A stretch of DNA of 64,000 nt from Abditibacteriaceae bacterium (lineage in GTDB: Bacteria; Armatimonadota; Abditibacteriia; Abditibacteriales; Abditibacteriaceae): assembly GCA_019239895.1 (NCBI GenBank), contig JAFAZH010000036.1, positions 124,001 through 188,000 of the forward strand, read 5' to 3'. Below the pieces are notes generated by a model. The model was given only the letters and a program-made list of their open reading frames with translations. It was not told where the DNA came from and searched no databases. This document shows, piece after piece, positions 41,005 through 49,157 of this stretch; positions within the stretch are counted from its first letter, which is position 1; every line of letters starts with the position of its first letter. A program made the position numbers and the translations under genes.

Positions 41005-42681
41005 ATGGTGCGCCTCGGTTCGGCCCTCTTCAATGCCAATCATACTCGCTTAGGTGAAGAGCTAAAGCGCGTGGCAGCGGCGGGTATTGATTTTTTGCAC
41101 TTCGATGTCTTCGATGGCTATTTTGTGCCCGATCAAGCCTTCCCTGCCCGCACCATTCAAGCCTTGCGTCACTTAACTCAGTTGCCATTTGAAGTGCATT
41201 TAGCCGCCAATGAACCAATGCGCTTCTTAGACGCTTTAGCCAAGGCCGGAGTGGACTTGGTCTATCTCCCTGCTGAAAGCACGCCTCTTGTCTATGAGAC
41301 CATTTACGCCGTGCGCGAAAAAGGCATGAAGGCTGGCTTGTGTCTGGCTTTAGGCACGCCATTAAGCTTGCTTTCATCTACCCTGCCGATGTTAGATGCC
41401 GTGCTATTGTTAGGACGAGTCACGGGGGAGGGCCAACGAGGGCGTGCTTTTAATAACCTGCTGATTGACCGGGTGCGCGAAGTGCGCCACATGATAGATG
41501 CGGGAGGTTACACGATTGATCTACAAGCGGCAGGTGGCCTGGAAACGGAACATTGCATCCAGGTCTACCAGGCCGGAGCAACCTCACTCCCTATCGGCGC
41601 AGCCCTGCATCGTGAGCCAGATATGGCCGCCTTCGTCGCGCATCTGCGCTCCGCTTTAAGTGCTGAGTCCTCAGTGCTGAGTGCTGAGTCTTTGTCCCGT
41701 GATGTTCCACACTCCGCACTCCGCACTCCGCACTTCAATGTCTTGATTGCTTCACGCTCCTTCGGCAAGAACTGCCCGGAAGTGCTGGATGAAATGCGTG
41801 ATGCGGGATGTGTGTTTTTGCCCAATGACCTGGAGCGTGCGCCCACCGAAGCTGAACTGATAGCCCGCATTGGTGAGGCGGACGTCTTAATCTCTGGCAC
41901 GGAGCCTGTGACGCAGCAAGTGTTAGAGGCTGCGCTACGACTGAAGGTTATTTCCAAGCATGGCGTCGGTTACGAGAACATAGATTTGGCAGCGGCTAAA
42001 GCGCGTGGCATTCCGGTGTGTATTGCAGGTGGGGCCATTGCTGATTCGGTGGCTGATATGTCGTTTGCCCTGTTGCTGGCTCTGGCGCGACAGGTGCCAC
42101 AGGGCCATGCCTCTGTAAAAGCCGGACAGTGGAAACGCTTTATTGGGCCGGAGTTACGCGGCAAGACTTTAGGCATAGTGGGGTTGGGGCAGATCGGTAA
42201 AGGCATGTGTCGGCGGGCTAAAGGCTTTGGCTTGCGCACCGTGGCGAGGGATGCGTATCAGGACACAGATTTTGCCGCTTCATGGGGTGTTGAGTATCTG
42301 CCACTTGATGAACTCTTAGCCCAAGCCGATTTTATTTCGCTCCATGCCCCCGTCACAACCGAGACGCGCCACTTGATTGGTCAAGAACAGCTTGCTCGTA
42401 TGAAACCAACGGCTTTTCTCATCAATACAGCGCGTGGCGAATTAGTAGATGAAGCGGCGCTTTATGATGCTCTGCATAATGGCATCATTACAGGTGCGGC
42501 GACGGACGTTTTTGTCCAGGAACCGCCCGGTGATAATCCTTTGCTGTCGTTAGATAACTTCATCGCCACCCCTCATAGCGCTGGGCAGACGACCGAAGGA
42601 CTGCGGCGTATGGGAGAGATTACCGCCGAAAATGCACTTCGGGTGTTACGTGGCGAAGAGCCGTTGTATCGTATTGCTTAG
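41005..42681 (+). CDS. Fusion: ribulose-phosphate 3-epimerase-like domain and D-2-hydroxyacid dehydrogenase
   Basis: 558 residues in one uninterrupted frame. Residues 1-217 match ribulose-phosphate 3-epimerase: ARLGEE-like TRLGEELKRVAAAG, FLHFDVFDGYFVP with the His-x-Asp metal pair, and EVHLA. The usual catalytic Asp of the DGG motif is replaced (LQAAGGLETE). Residues about 245-558 are a phosphoglycerate-dehydrogenase-type domain with GLGQIGKG, RGELVDEAALYDAL and ATPHSAGQTTEG, including the Arg, Glu-like and His active-site region. The linker, about 218-244, is encoded by two heptad repeats. I know of no standard enzyme with this architecture. The gene starts two bases after the cyclase stop. 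Confidence 0.88.
   Translation: MVRLGSALFNANHTRLGEELKRVAAAGIDFLHFDVFDGYFVPDQAFPARTIQALRHLTQLPFEVHLAANEPMRFLDALAKAGVDLVYLPAESTPLVYETIYAVREKGMKAGLCLALGTPLSLLSSTLPMLDAVLLLGRVTGEGQRGRAFNNLLIDRVREVRHMIDAGGYTIDLQAAGGLETEHCIQVYQAGATSLPIGAALHREPDMAAFVAHLRSALSAESSVLSAESLSRDVPHSALRTPHFNVLIASRSFGKNCPEVLDEMRDAGCVFLPNDLERAPTEAELIARIGEADVLISGTEPVTQQVLEAALRLKVISKHGVGYENIDLAAAKARGIPVCIAGGAIADSVADMSFALLLALARQVPQGHASVKAGQWKRFIGPELRGKTLGIVGLGQIGKGMCRRAKGFGLRTVARDAYQDTDFAASWGVEYLPLDELLAQADFISLHAPVTTETRHLIGQEQLARMKPTAFLINTARGELVDEAALYDALHNGIITGAATDVFVQEPPGDNPLLSLDNFIATPHSAGQTTEGLRRMGEITAENALRVLRGEEPLYRIA
41659..41734 (+). repeat. Two-armed heptad repeat at the fusion junction
   Basis: Left arm 41659-41689 is AGTGCTG-type units and right arm 41709-41734 is ACTCCGC repeated three times. 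Read as complement, the left arm is ACTCAGC units, so the arms are imperfect inverted copies with a 7-base period. They are translated as LSAESSVLSAES and PHSALRTPH between the two enzyme domains. Confidence 0.85.
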
Positions 42682-42726
42682 GTATTGCGCAGGCGAAGCT
42701 TAGTCGTTGCTAAGAGGAGTCAGAAA

Positions 42727-43737
42727 ATGCGTGCTGTCATTATGGACGCGCCCAGAGAAATACGTGTGGGCGATTGGCAAAGGCCACAACCGGGGCCAGG
42801 TGAAGTGCTGGTTGCGGTGAGCGCGGCTGGTATTTGCGCGGGTGACATGTATTTTTACCTGGGCAAGAATCCTTATGCCCAATACCCCCAGATTTGCGGC
42901 CATGAAATTGCGGGCACAGTGGAGCAGGTTGGTAGCAATGCTGAGGGATTAGAGCCTGGCACACCGGTGGTGGTTGAGCCATTCCTGGGTTGTGGCACTT
43001 GCTATCCTTGTCGTATTGGTAAATCAAACTGCTGCGCCAACTTGCAGATTATCGGCGTGCATAAGCCTGGTGGTTACGCGGAATATGTCACGGCTCCGGC
43101 GTCGCATATTCATAAGGTGCCGGAAGGTCTTTCGCTGTCTTTTGCCTCCTTTGCCGAGCCAGTCGCTATTGGGGTGCAAGCCTGTCGCCGAGGCGAAGTG
43201 GCGGCTGGTGAATATGTACTCATTCTGGGCTGTGGCCCCATTGGGTTAGCTCTCATTGAAGTGGCTAAGGCGCGTGGGGCGCATGTGGTCGCCACTGATG
43301 TGTTGCCCGCTCGCCTGGAAATGGCGGCCCAACTGGGAGCAGAAGTGCTAAGGGCAGATAAAGACTTGTTGCCAAATGTTTTGGTCCAAACCAATGGCGA
43401 AGGAGCACCCGTGGTTATCGAAGCGACGGGCAATCCTCAAGTCATGGAGCAAACGGTGGAGTTGGTGGCGGCGGGTGGGCGCATTGTGATTGTTGGCTTA
43501 GTGAAGCAAGGCACACAAGTGACATTCCCTGGGCTGGATTTTACCCGTAAAGAGATGACGGTCTTAGGCTCACGCGCTTCGGTGAATTGCTTCCCTGAAT
43601 CCTTACAACTGCTGGCCAGTGGCGCGATTACTTACCCTCGTGTGGCGACTGAATTTAGCCTGTGGGACGCGCCCCAGGTCTTCTCTGATTTAGCGGCAAA
43701 TCCGAGTCTGATTCACAAAGGTGTGTTAGTGCGGTAA
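42727..43737 (+). CDS. Zinc-dependent polyol/sugar dehydrogenase (MDR family)
   Basis: 336 residues from ATG 42727, with GAGGAG nine bases upstream; the open frame from 42685 lacks a ribosome site. Catalytic zinc ligands C36 (GICAGD) and the GHE pair are present. The structural zinc lobe GCGTCYPCRIGKSNCC is complete, and the Rossmann motif is GCGPIGLALIEVAKARG. It resembles L-threonine/sorbitol/L-iditol dehydrogenases and the enzyme at 26546-27562. In this operon it should interconvert a hydroxyl and a ketone on the pathway sugar. Specificity is unknown. Confidence 0.9.
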   Translation: MRAVIMDAPREIRVGDWQRPQPGPGEVLVAVSAAGICAGDMYFYLGKNPYAQYPQICGHEIAGTVEQVGSNAEGLEPGTPVVVEPFLGCGTCYPCRIGKSNCCANLQIIGVHKPGGYAEYVTAPASHIHKVPEGLSLSFASFAEPVAIGVQACRRGEVAAGEYVLILGCGPIGLALIEVAKARGAHVVATDVLPARLEMAAQLGAEVLRADKDLLPNVLVQTNGEGAPVVIEATGNPQVMEQTVELVAAGGRIVIVGLVKQGTQVTFPGLDFTRKEMTVLGSRASVNCFPESLQLLASGAITYPRVATEFSLWDAPQVFSDLAANPSLIHKGVLVR

Positions 43738-43774
43738 AGGCGGGATTATAAAAGCCCCGGTCACGAGAATTAAT

Positions 43775-44794
43775 ATGAAAATACTTATCATTGGCGGCAC
43801 TGGCCTGATTAGCACAGCGATTACCCGTTACCTGTTAGAGCGGGGCGATGATGTGACGCTTTGCAACCGGGGCAAGGCAGAATCTCCCCAGGGTGCCAAG
43901 CAGATAACGGGTGATCGTAAGGACTTTAACCGCTTTGAAGCGCAGATGGCCGAAGCGGGCACCTTTGATTGTGTGCTAGACATGATCTGTTATCTGCCAG
44001 AAGAAGCGCACAGTGATATACGCGCTTTCAAGGGGCGAGTTGGTCACTTCATCTTTTGCAGCACGGTGGATGTTTATAGCAAGCCTGCGACGCGCTATCC
44101 CTACTTGGATAATGAACCGCATGGGGCCTTAAATTCCTATGGTCAGAACAAGTCCATCTGCGAACAGCTTTTTATGGAGGCTCATGAGCGCGGCGACTTT
44201 CCCGTCACCACTTTACGCCCGGCACACACCTATGGCGATAGCGGCGCACTGATCCACTCCTTTGGGTGGGGCATGGCTTATTTAGATCGCTTGCGTCGGG
44301 GCAAGCCCATTATCGTGCATGGCAACGGGCAGTCGTTGTGGGTTTCGGCTCATGTAAATGATGTGGGACTTTCCTTTGTTCATGCCGCTGGCAACGAGCA
44401 AGCTTACGGCAAAGGTTATCATGTCACGGGTGAAGAGTGGCTGACGTGGAACCAGTATTATCAAAAAGCGGCTGAAGTGATGGGGTGGCCAGAGCCAAAT
44501 TTAGTGCATATCCCCGTACCACTCTTGTGCAAAGTTGCGCCCCAACTGGCGGGCAGTGTGGCCGATAACTTTCAATTCAACAACATCTTCGATAACTCCG
44601 CTGCCAAAGCCGATCTGGATTTTCGCTATACCGTCACTTATGCCGATGGCGTGCGCCGCGTGGTGTCCTGGTCAGAAGAGCATGGCAAAATCCAGAGCAG
44701 CGATGAGAATCTCTTTTATGATCGGTTATTGGCAACCTGGCAGCGGCACGGCGATGAGATGGCACATGAGTTATCTTCCAATAGTTCTGGGTAA
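43775..44794 (+). CDS. NAD-dependent epimerase/dehydratase (extended SDR)
   Basis: 339 residues. The NAD site is IGGTGLISTAITRYLLERGDD (GxxGxxx type). The catalytic Tyr-x-x-x-Lys is in SYGQNKS, with Ser/Thr in FCSTVDVYS. It resembles sugar-nucleotide or sugar epimerases of the atypical SDR group that also includes chloroplast RNA-binding-like proteins. In this operon it may epimerise or oxidise a free or phosphorylated sugar. It lies 37 bases after the zinc dehydrogenase and 15 before the secreted glycosidase-like gene. Confidence 0.85.
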   Translation: MKILIIGGTGLISTAITRYLLERGDDVTLCNRGKAESPQGAKQITGDRKDFNRFEAQMAEAGTFDCVLDMICYLPEEAHSDIRAFKGRVGHFIFCSTVDVYSKPATRYPYLDNEPHGALNSYGQNKSICEQLFMEAHERGDFPVTTLRPAHTYGDSGALIHSFGWGMAYLDRLRRGKPIIVHGNGQSLWVSAHVNDVGLSFVHAAGNEQAYGKGYHVTGEEWLTWNQYYQKAAEVMGWPEPNLVHIPVPLLCKVAPQLAGSVADNFQFNNIFDNSAAKADLDFRYTVTYADGVRRVVSWSEEHGKIQSSDENLFYDRLLATWQRHGDEMAHELSSNSSG

Positions 44795-44809
44795 TGGCAC
44801 CGGGTCTGC

Positions 44810-46576
44810 ATGAAAAGCCGTTTTATGCTGATACTTCCTCATCCTTGTAATAACCTGCGTCACCCACTATTTTCCCGTCTGTGTCTTACTCTGATTTTGC
44901 TCTTGAGTTGCGCTCATCAACTCACGGCGCAAGAAAGACCCTCAACTGCTGGCACTGGGGCTAAGGATTTTACTTATCAAACACCATCCGGTGTGACGTT
45001 TCGCGTCACAGCCGAGGGACTCTCCGCAATCCGCTACCAGAACCGAGAAGTTGCCAATGGCAGTTGGTCGTGCTTCAGCGCGGAGAACTGGTTTAAAGAT
45101 GGCGGATCACAGCAAGTGAAGACCGACCCCACAGGGGAAAAGTCTCTCACGGTGCTGGATGCCCATCATGCGCGGGTGCGCCAAGTCAAGGGGAATGTGG
45201 TTGCCACCTTCGACTATAATTTTGAGAGCGAAGACCTGACCATCTCTACCCGACTGGAAAATAACCATGCTACGGCACCGCTCAATATTACTGGCTTTAC
45301 TGGCCTGACTTTCAACTTCGACAAATTGCCGGATGGCCTGATGCCAGTGCAGCATATCACCTACTTCCAGGCCAATGGCATCCAACTGTGTCATCCTGGT
45401 TACTGGTCGCCCATTGGTGGTAGCTACGCGACGGACAACAGCCTGGGTATCGGTCTCTCGCCCTGGAATGTGGGCTTAACGCGAACTCTTATCCTGTGGG
45501 ATTATGTAGATTGGAATGCCGATAAGCGCGATAAAGTGCCGCAGCGCCGCCCGATTTACTTTGTGGTTAATCCCGTGCCGTCGCGTGGGGCGATGACTTT
45601 TGATTTGCGGCTGCGGATTAGCCCCAACCGCGATTGGCACTACCTTTTGGAACCCTATCGTCAGGAGTTTCAACGCACTTATGGCCCCGTGCGCTACAAA
45701 GCCGATTATCGCTGGATTGCCACGGATTACTTAAACCATAGCGTGCAGGAGATTTCGCCAACCAACCCTTACGGGTTTCAAAGCGGCCATCGGCGATTCG
45801 ACTTGGCCGAGGGCGTCAAAGCCTTCTGTGATGAAGTCATTCCTACATTACAGGGTGCCAATGGGCAGGGAGCCATTGTGTGGGGGCAGGGTGGGGAAGA
45901 GCCACGCGGTCAAATGTATCGTCCCGATTTCGATGTGCTGCCGCCTGAAGTCGAAGCTAACTGGACGACGCTTGCGCAACGCTTCAAGGCAGCAAACTTA
46001 AAGTTGGGAGTTGCCACCCGGCCCCGCGATATGGCGGTGCGCCAGAACTGGAAGCAGGATGAGATTATCAGCATTAACCCCGATGATCCCAGCCATCGTG
46101 ACATGCTGTGGCGGCGCTTTGAGAATATGAGGAACAAGGGCTGCACGCTTTTCTATCTGGATAGCTTTGGCGACTCTTTCGAGGATGTTAAATTAATGCG
46201 CTTCCTGCGCGAAAAGCTGGGGCCGGATGTACTGACTTTTGCCGAACACCAATGCGATGCCATTATGCCCTATAGTGGTGGCTATTCCGAAACCACGCTG
46301 CAAGCCGAACCAACCGATAACCCGCCGTACTATCGCCTCTGGTCGGGGGTAGATAATTGGCAAATCTATCAGTGGTTAGCCCCCGGCGCGCAAATGGCGG
46401 CGCGGCTCTACCAGACTCAGGGCAAAGCCCCGGCTAACTTTGAAACTTCGGAGCACTTCTTTTACTCCAATCGCATCACGCCCCTGATTCCCGTGTCCGA
46501 GCTCAACCGTACCCCGTCTCTCAAGCAGTGGCAGCCACAGTTCTTAAATGCTAATGGCCAATGGGTAGCTCATTAG
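44810..46576 (+). CDS. Exported glycosidase-like protein of unknown family
   Basis: 588 residues. A long signal region (LFSRLCLTLILLLSCAHQLTAQ) is followed by an all-beta domain (about 45-280) and a barrel-like C-terminal domain. The barrel contains GAIVWGQGGEEPRGQMYRPDFD, RNKGCTLFYLDSFGDSFED, and VLTFAEHQCDAIMPYSGG. The FYLDSFGD Asp and the TFAEH Glu are placed like the catalytic pair of GH31/GH36-type retaining glycosidases, but I cannot assign a family. As the last gene of the sugar operon it may release the sugar that the operon degrades. There is no terminator hairpin; a repeat follows. Confidence 0.7.
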   Translation: MKSRFMLILPHPCNNLRHPLFSRLCLTLILLLSCAHQLTAQERPSTAGTGAKDFTYQTPSGVTFRVTAEGLSAIRYQNREVANGSWSCFSAENWFKDGGSQQVKTDPTGEKSLTVLDAHHARVRQVKGNVVATFDYNFESEDLTISTRLENNHATAPLNITGFTGLTFNFDKLPDGLMPVQHITYFQANGIQLCHPGYWSPIGGSYATDNSLGIGLSPWNVGLTRTLILWDYVDWNADKRDKVPQRRPIYFVVNPVPSRGAMTFDLRLRISPNRDWHYLLEPYRQEFQRTYGPVRYKADYRWIATDYLNHSVQEISPTNPYGFQSGHRRFDLAEGVKAFCDEVIPTLQGANGQGAIVWGQGGEEPRGQMYRPDFDVLPPEVEANWTTLAQRFKAANLKLGVATRPRDMAVRQNWKQDEIISINPDDPSHRDMLWRRFENMRNKGCTLFYLDSFGDSFEDVKLMRFLREKLGPDVLTFAEHQCDAIMPYSGGYSETTLQAEPTDNPPYYRLWSGVDNWQIYQWLAPGAQMAARLYQTQGKAPANFETSEHFFYSNRITPLIPVSELNRTPSLKQWQPQFLNANGQWVAH

Positions 46577-46583
46577 AATCTTA

Positions 46584-46726
46584 ATCTCACGTAGAGACGC
46601 AGAGGGCGCGGAGAGGATGGAAGGGTGGGAGTGCGAGAGGATGGGCGAGGAGATGGTTTGCAGGAAACACCACCCACACTCCCATCCCCATTTACTCCCA
46701 CACTCCTCTGCGCCTCTGCGTGAGAT
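46584..46726. repeat. Inverted repeat, cgcagag-type
   Basis: The arms 46584-46605 and 46705-46726 pair at 20 of 22 positions. It is the same family as 26394-26549. The right end reaches the stop codon of the convergent quinone oxidoreductase gene. Confidence 0.88.
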
Positions 46727-47673
46727 CAAATTTTAAGCACCACTTTGCCGCGCCCGTGCCCGGAATCGAGTCGTTCATGCGCTTGTTGCACCTGGGCGAG
46801 AGGCAGCACTGCGTCTACTAAAGGTTTCAGTTGGTCGCGCTCCAACAGGTGGCCCAACTTTTCCAGGCGGGGACGTTCACGGGTGAGAAAGATACCGTGC
46901 AGCGTCAGGTTCTTCATGTAGGCCGACGTGAGGCTGCCTTCTACGCTAAGGATATGCGCCAGGCGGCCAAAGGGCCGCGTCGCTTCCAGACTGCGCGAAA
47001 TGAGGTCGCCGCCAACTGTATCGAAGACGGCATCCACGCCAACGCCATTGGTTTCTTCTAAGGCAATTTGAATGGGGTCATCGTTCTTATAGTCAATGGG
47101 CACATCCACGCCCAGTTCACTTAAAGTAGTTTGGTTAGCGGGGCCAGCGGTGACTAAGACGCGAGCACCGGCAATTTTAGCCAGTTGGATGGCAAACGAG
47201 CCAACGCCGCCTGCGCCCCCATGAATCAGGACAGTCTCGCCAGGGCGAACTTGCAGGCGAGCCACAATTGCTTCCCAAGCCGTGCCTCCCGCCAAAGGCA
47301 CCGCGGCAGCTTCGAGGTAGGAAATTTTACCCGGTTTAGGGGCCACAATTGAAGCATCTACTACGTTGTATTCCGCATAGGTGCCATGAGGATTGCCGAA
47401 GATTTCGGCGGTGTAAAAAACTTCGTCGCCCAGCTTAAATTCGGTGACACCGGCTCCAACTTGCTCGACGACACCCGAAGCATCCGAGCCTAAAATGACG
47501 GGCGGCTCTAAATTGGCCCAGGTGCCGTTGGCGCGGAGTTTGGCATCTACGGGATTTGTGCCAGAGGCTATGACCCGCACTAAGAGCTGGCCTGCTCCGG
47601 GTGTGGGCTTATCCACCTCACATTCTTCAAAGACTTCTGGTCCCCCAAAGCGAGGGATGATCATTGCACGCAT
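46726..47673 (-). CDS. NADP-dependent quinone/zeta-crystallin-type oxidoreductase
   Basis: 315 residues, zinc-free MDR. It begins MRAMIIPRFGGPEVFEECEVDKP and has VIASGTNPVDAKLR, VILGSDASGVVEQVG, the nucleotide loop HGGAGGVGSFAIQLAKIAGARV, and DAVFDTVGGD. These are typical of quinone oxidoreductases. It probably reduces quinones or enones with NADPH in the cytoplasm. It is monocistronic, convergent with the glycosidase-like gene and divergent from the SGNH esterase gene. A GGAGAC sequence precedes its start. Confidence 0.88.
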   Translation of the reverse strand: MRAMIIPRFGGPEVFEECEVDKPTPGAGQLLVRVIASGTNPVDAKLRANGTWANLEPPVILGSDASGVVEQVGAGVTEFKLGDEVFYTAEIFGNPHGTYAEYNVVDASIVAPKPGKISYLEAAAVPLAGGTAWEAIVARLQVRPGETVLIHGGAGGVGSFAIQLAKIAGARVLVTAGPANQTTLSELGVDVPIDYKNDDPIQIALEETNGVGVDAVFDTVGGDLISRSLEATRPFGRLAHILSVEGSLTSAYMKNLTLHGIFLTRERPRLEKLGHLLERDQLKPLVDAVLPLAQVQQAHERLDSGHGRGKVVLKI

Positions 47674-47800
47674 AATGTTGCTGTCTCCTTCTCTCTATAA
47701 TGCTTTTTTAATTTTACAGATGACGAGAGCCACAAGTGCAGCTTTGGCTCCCATACAGTTATACTGCTCTCTAACCCACGAGAGGAGAATCCCAAAAGTT

Positions 47801-49060
47801 ATGTCATTCATGCGTCGTCTGTTGAGCCTGTGCGCTTTAATGCTCATGTGCCTGAGTACTGCCCATGCGCAGGGCAACTTTTATTTGAGAAATGGTGATC
47901 GTGTCGTCTTTTATGGCGATAGCATCACCGATCAGCGTTTATATACCACCTTTGCTGAAACCTACGTGGTCACTCGGTTTCCTCAACTCAATGTCAGTTT
48001 TGTGCATTCGGGTTGGGGTGGCGACCGCGTTGGCGGCGGTGGCGGCGGGCCCATTGACTTGCGTTTGCAGCGCGATGTCATCGCCTATAAGCCAACTGTC
48101 ATGACCATTATGCTAGGCATGAACGATGCCAGCTATAAAGCCTATGACCAGGGTACCTTTGACACCTACGCTAAGGGCTATCAGCACATTATTGATACCG
48201 TGAAGCAAGCCTTGCCTGGCATCCGCATCACTGCGATTCAACCGTCGCCTTTTGATGATGTGACGCAGGCTCCAAAATTTGAAGGTGGCTATAATGCGGT
48301 CTTGGTGCGCTATGGTCAATACCTCAAAGACCTGGCACAGAAGCAAAATCTCAATCTTGCCGACCTCAATACCCCCGTTGTTGCTGATTTAGAGAAAGCT
48401 AAAGCCACGGATGCTGCTCTCGCGCAGAAAATCATTCCCGACCGGGTGCATCCCGGCCCTGGCGGGCATCTTATTATGGCCGAAGCACTGCTCAAGGCGT
48501 GGAATGCTCCAGCGATTGTGACCAATGTCGAAATTGATGCCAATGGCCAACGCGTGGTGCGCTCTGATAATACCCGTGTGACAGGCTTGGCTGGAGGGAA
48601 TAATCCCACCTGGATGCAATCCGATAATGCTCTGCCCATGCCAGTGAATATGGGCGATCCCGTTATTGCCCTCGCCGTGAACTCTTCTGACTTTACGCAA
48701 GCCCTGAACCAAGAGCCGCTTAAAGTCACGGGTCTCACTGCCGCCAAATACACGCTGAAAATTGATGGCCAGGATGTAGGGATATTCACGAAAGAGCAGT
48801 TGGCGGATGGTATTAATCTGGCGACGCAACAGACGCCCATGAGCAAGCAGGCGGCTAATGTGCATGGCCTGACCGTGCGCCATGATGACATTCATACCAC
48901 CCGTTGGCGTCAATACCAGGTGCCGATGGCGAATGATAATCTACCGCATTTAACGGAAGTTATGCGGGCGCTGGATGACTTAGAAGCGGATGTGGTGGCT
49001 CAACAACGCGCTGCGGCACAACCCGTGCCGCATCGTTATGAACTGGTAGCACAGCCCTAG
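47801..49060 (+). CDS. Secreted SGNH/GDSL hydrolase
   Basis: 419 residues from ATG 47801. The open frame runs upstream over the divergent gene, but only this start gives a signal peptide (RRLLSLCALMLMCLSTAHAQ) and has AGAGGAG nearby. Block I is FYGDSITD with nucleophile S41. Block III is MLGMND, and block V is IPDRVHPGPGGH with the Asp and His. So the catalytic set is complete in residues 30-240. The remaining 180 residues are beta-rich and unknown, possibly substrate-binding. It likely deacetylates extracellular polysaccharides such as xylan. A strong hairpin terminator follows. Confidence 0.88.
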   Translation: MSFMRRLLSLCALMLMCLSTAHAQGNFYLRNGDRVVFYGDSITDQRLYTTFAETYVVTRFPQLNVSFVHSGWGGDRVGGGGGGPIDLRLQRDVIAYKPTVMTIMLGMNDASYKAYDQGTFDTYAKGYQHIIDTVKQALPGIRITAIQPSPFDDVTQAPKFEGGYNAVLVRYGQYLKDLAQKQNLNLADLNTPVVADLEKAKATDAALAQKIIPDRVHPGPGGHLIMAEALLKAWNAPAIVTNVEIDANGQRVVRSDNTRVTGLAGGNNPTWMQSDNALPMPVNMGDPVIALAVNSSDFTQALNQEPLKVTGLTAAKYTLKIDGQDVGIFTKEQLADGINLATQQTPMSKQAANVHGLTVRHDDIHTTRWRQYQVPMANDNLPHLTEVMRALDDLEADVVAQQRAAAQPVPHRYELVAQP

Positions 49061-49106
49061 TTCTGGCCTAGTAATGTAGAGAATCATTCAAGTTAGCTTA
49101 GTGTTG

Positions 49107-49136
49107 AAACAGCCCCGCTTGCAAGCGGGGCTGTTT
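49107..49136. terminator. 14-bp perfect hairpin terminator after the SGNH gene
   Basis: AAACAGCCCCGCTT and AAGCGGGGCTGTTT pair around GC, 46 bases past the stop codon. The A- and T-ends make it usable on both strands. Confidence 0.85.
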
Positions 49137-49157
49137 CTCGTTTATATTGAATTCAAT

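Noticed and set aside
41659..41734. Heptad repeats as a CRISPR array
   Set aside because: Units are 7 bases without unique spacers, there are no cas genes, and they lie inside a coding frame.
47444..47800. N-terminal extension of the SGNH gene
   Set aside because: It overlaps the divergent oxidoreductase gene; the ATG at 47801 gives a signal peptide and the proper family start.
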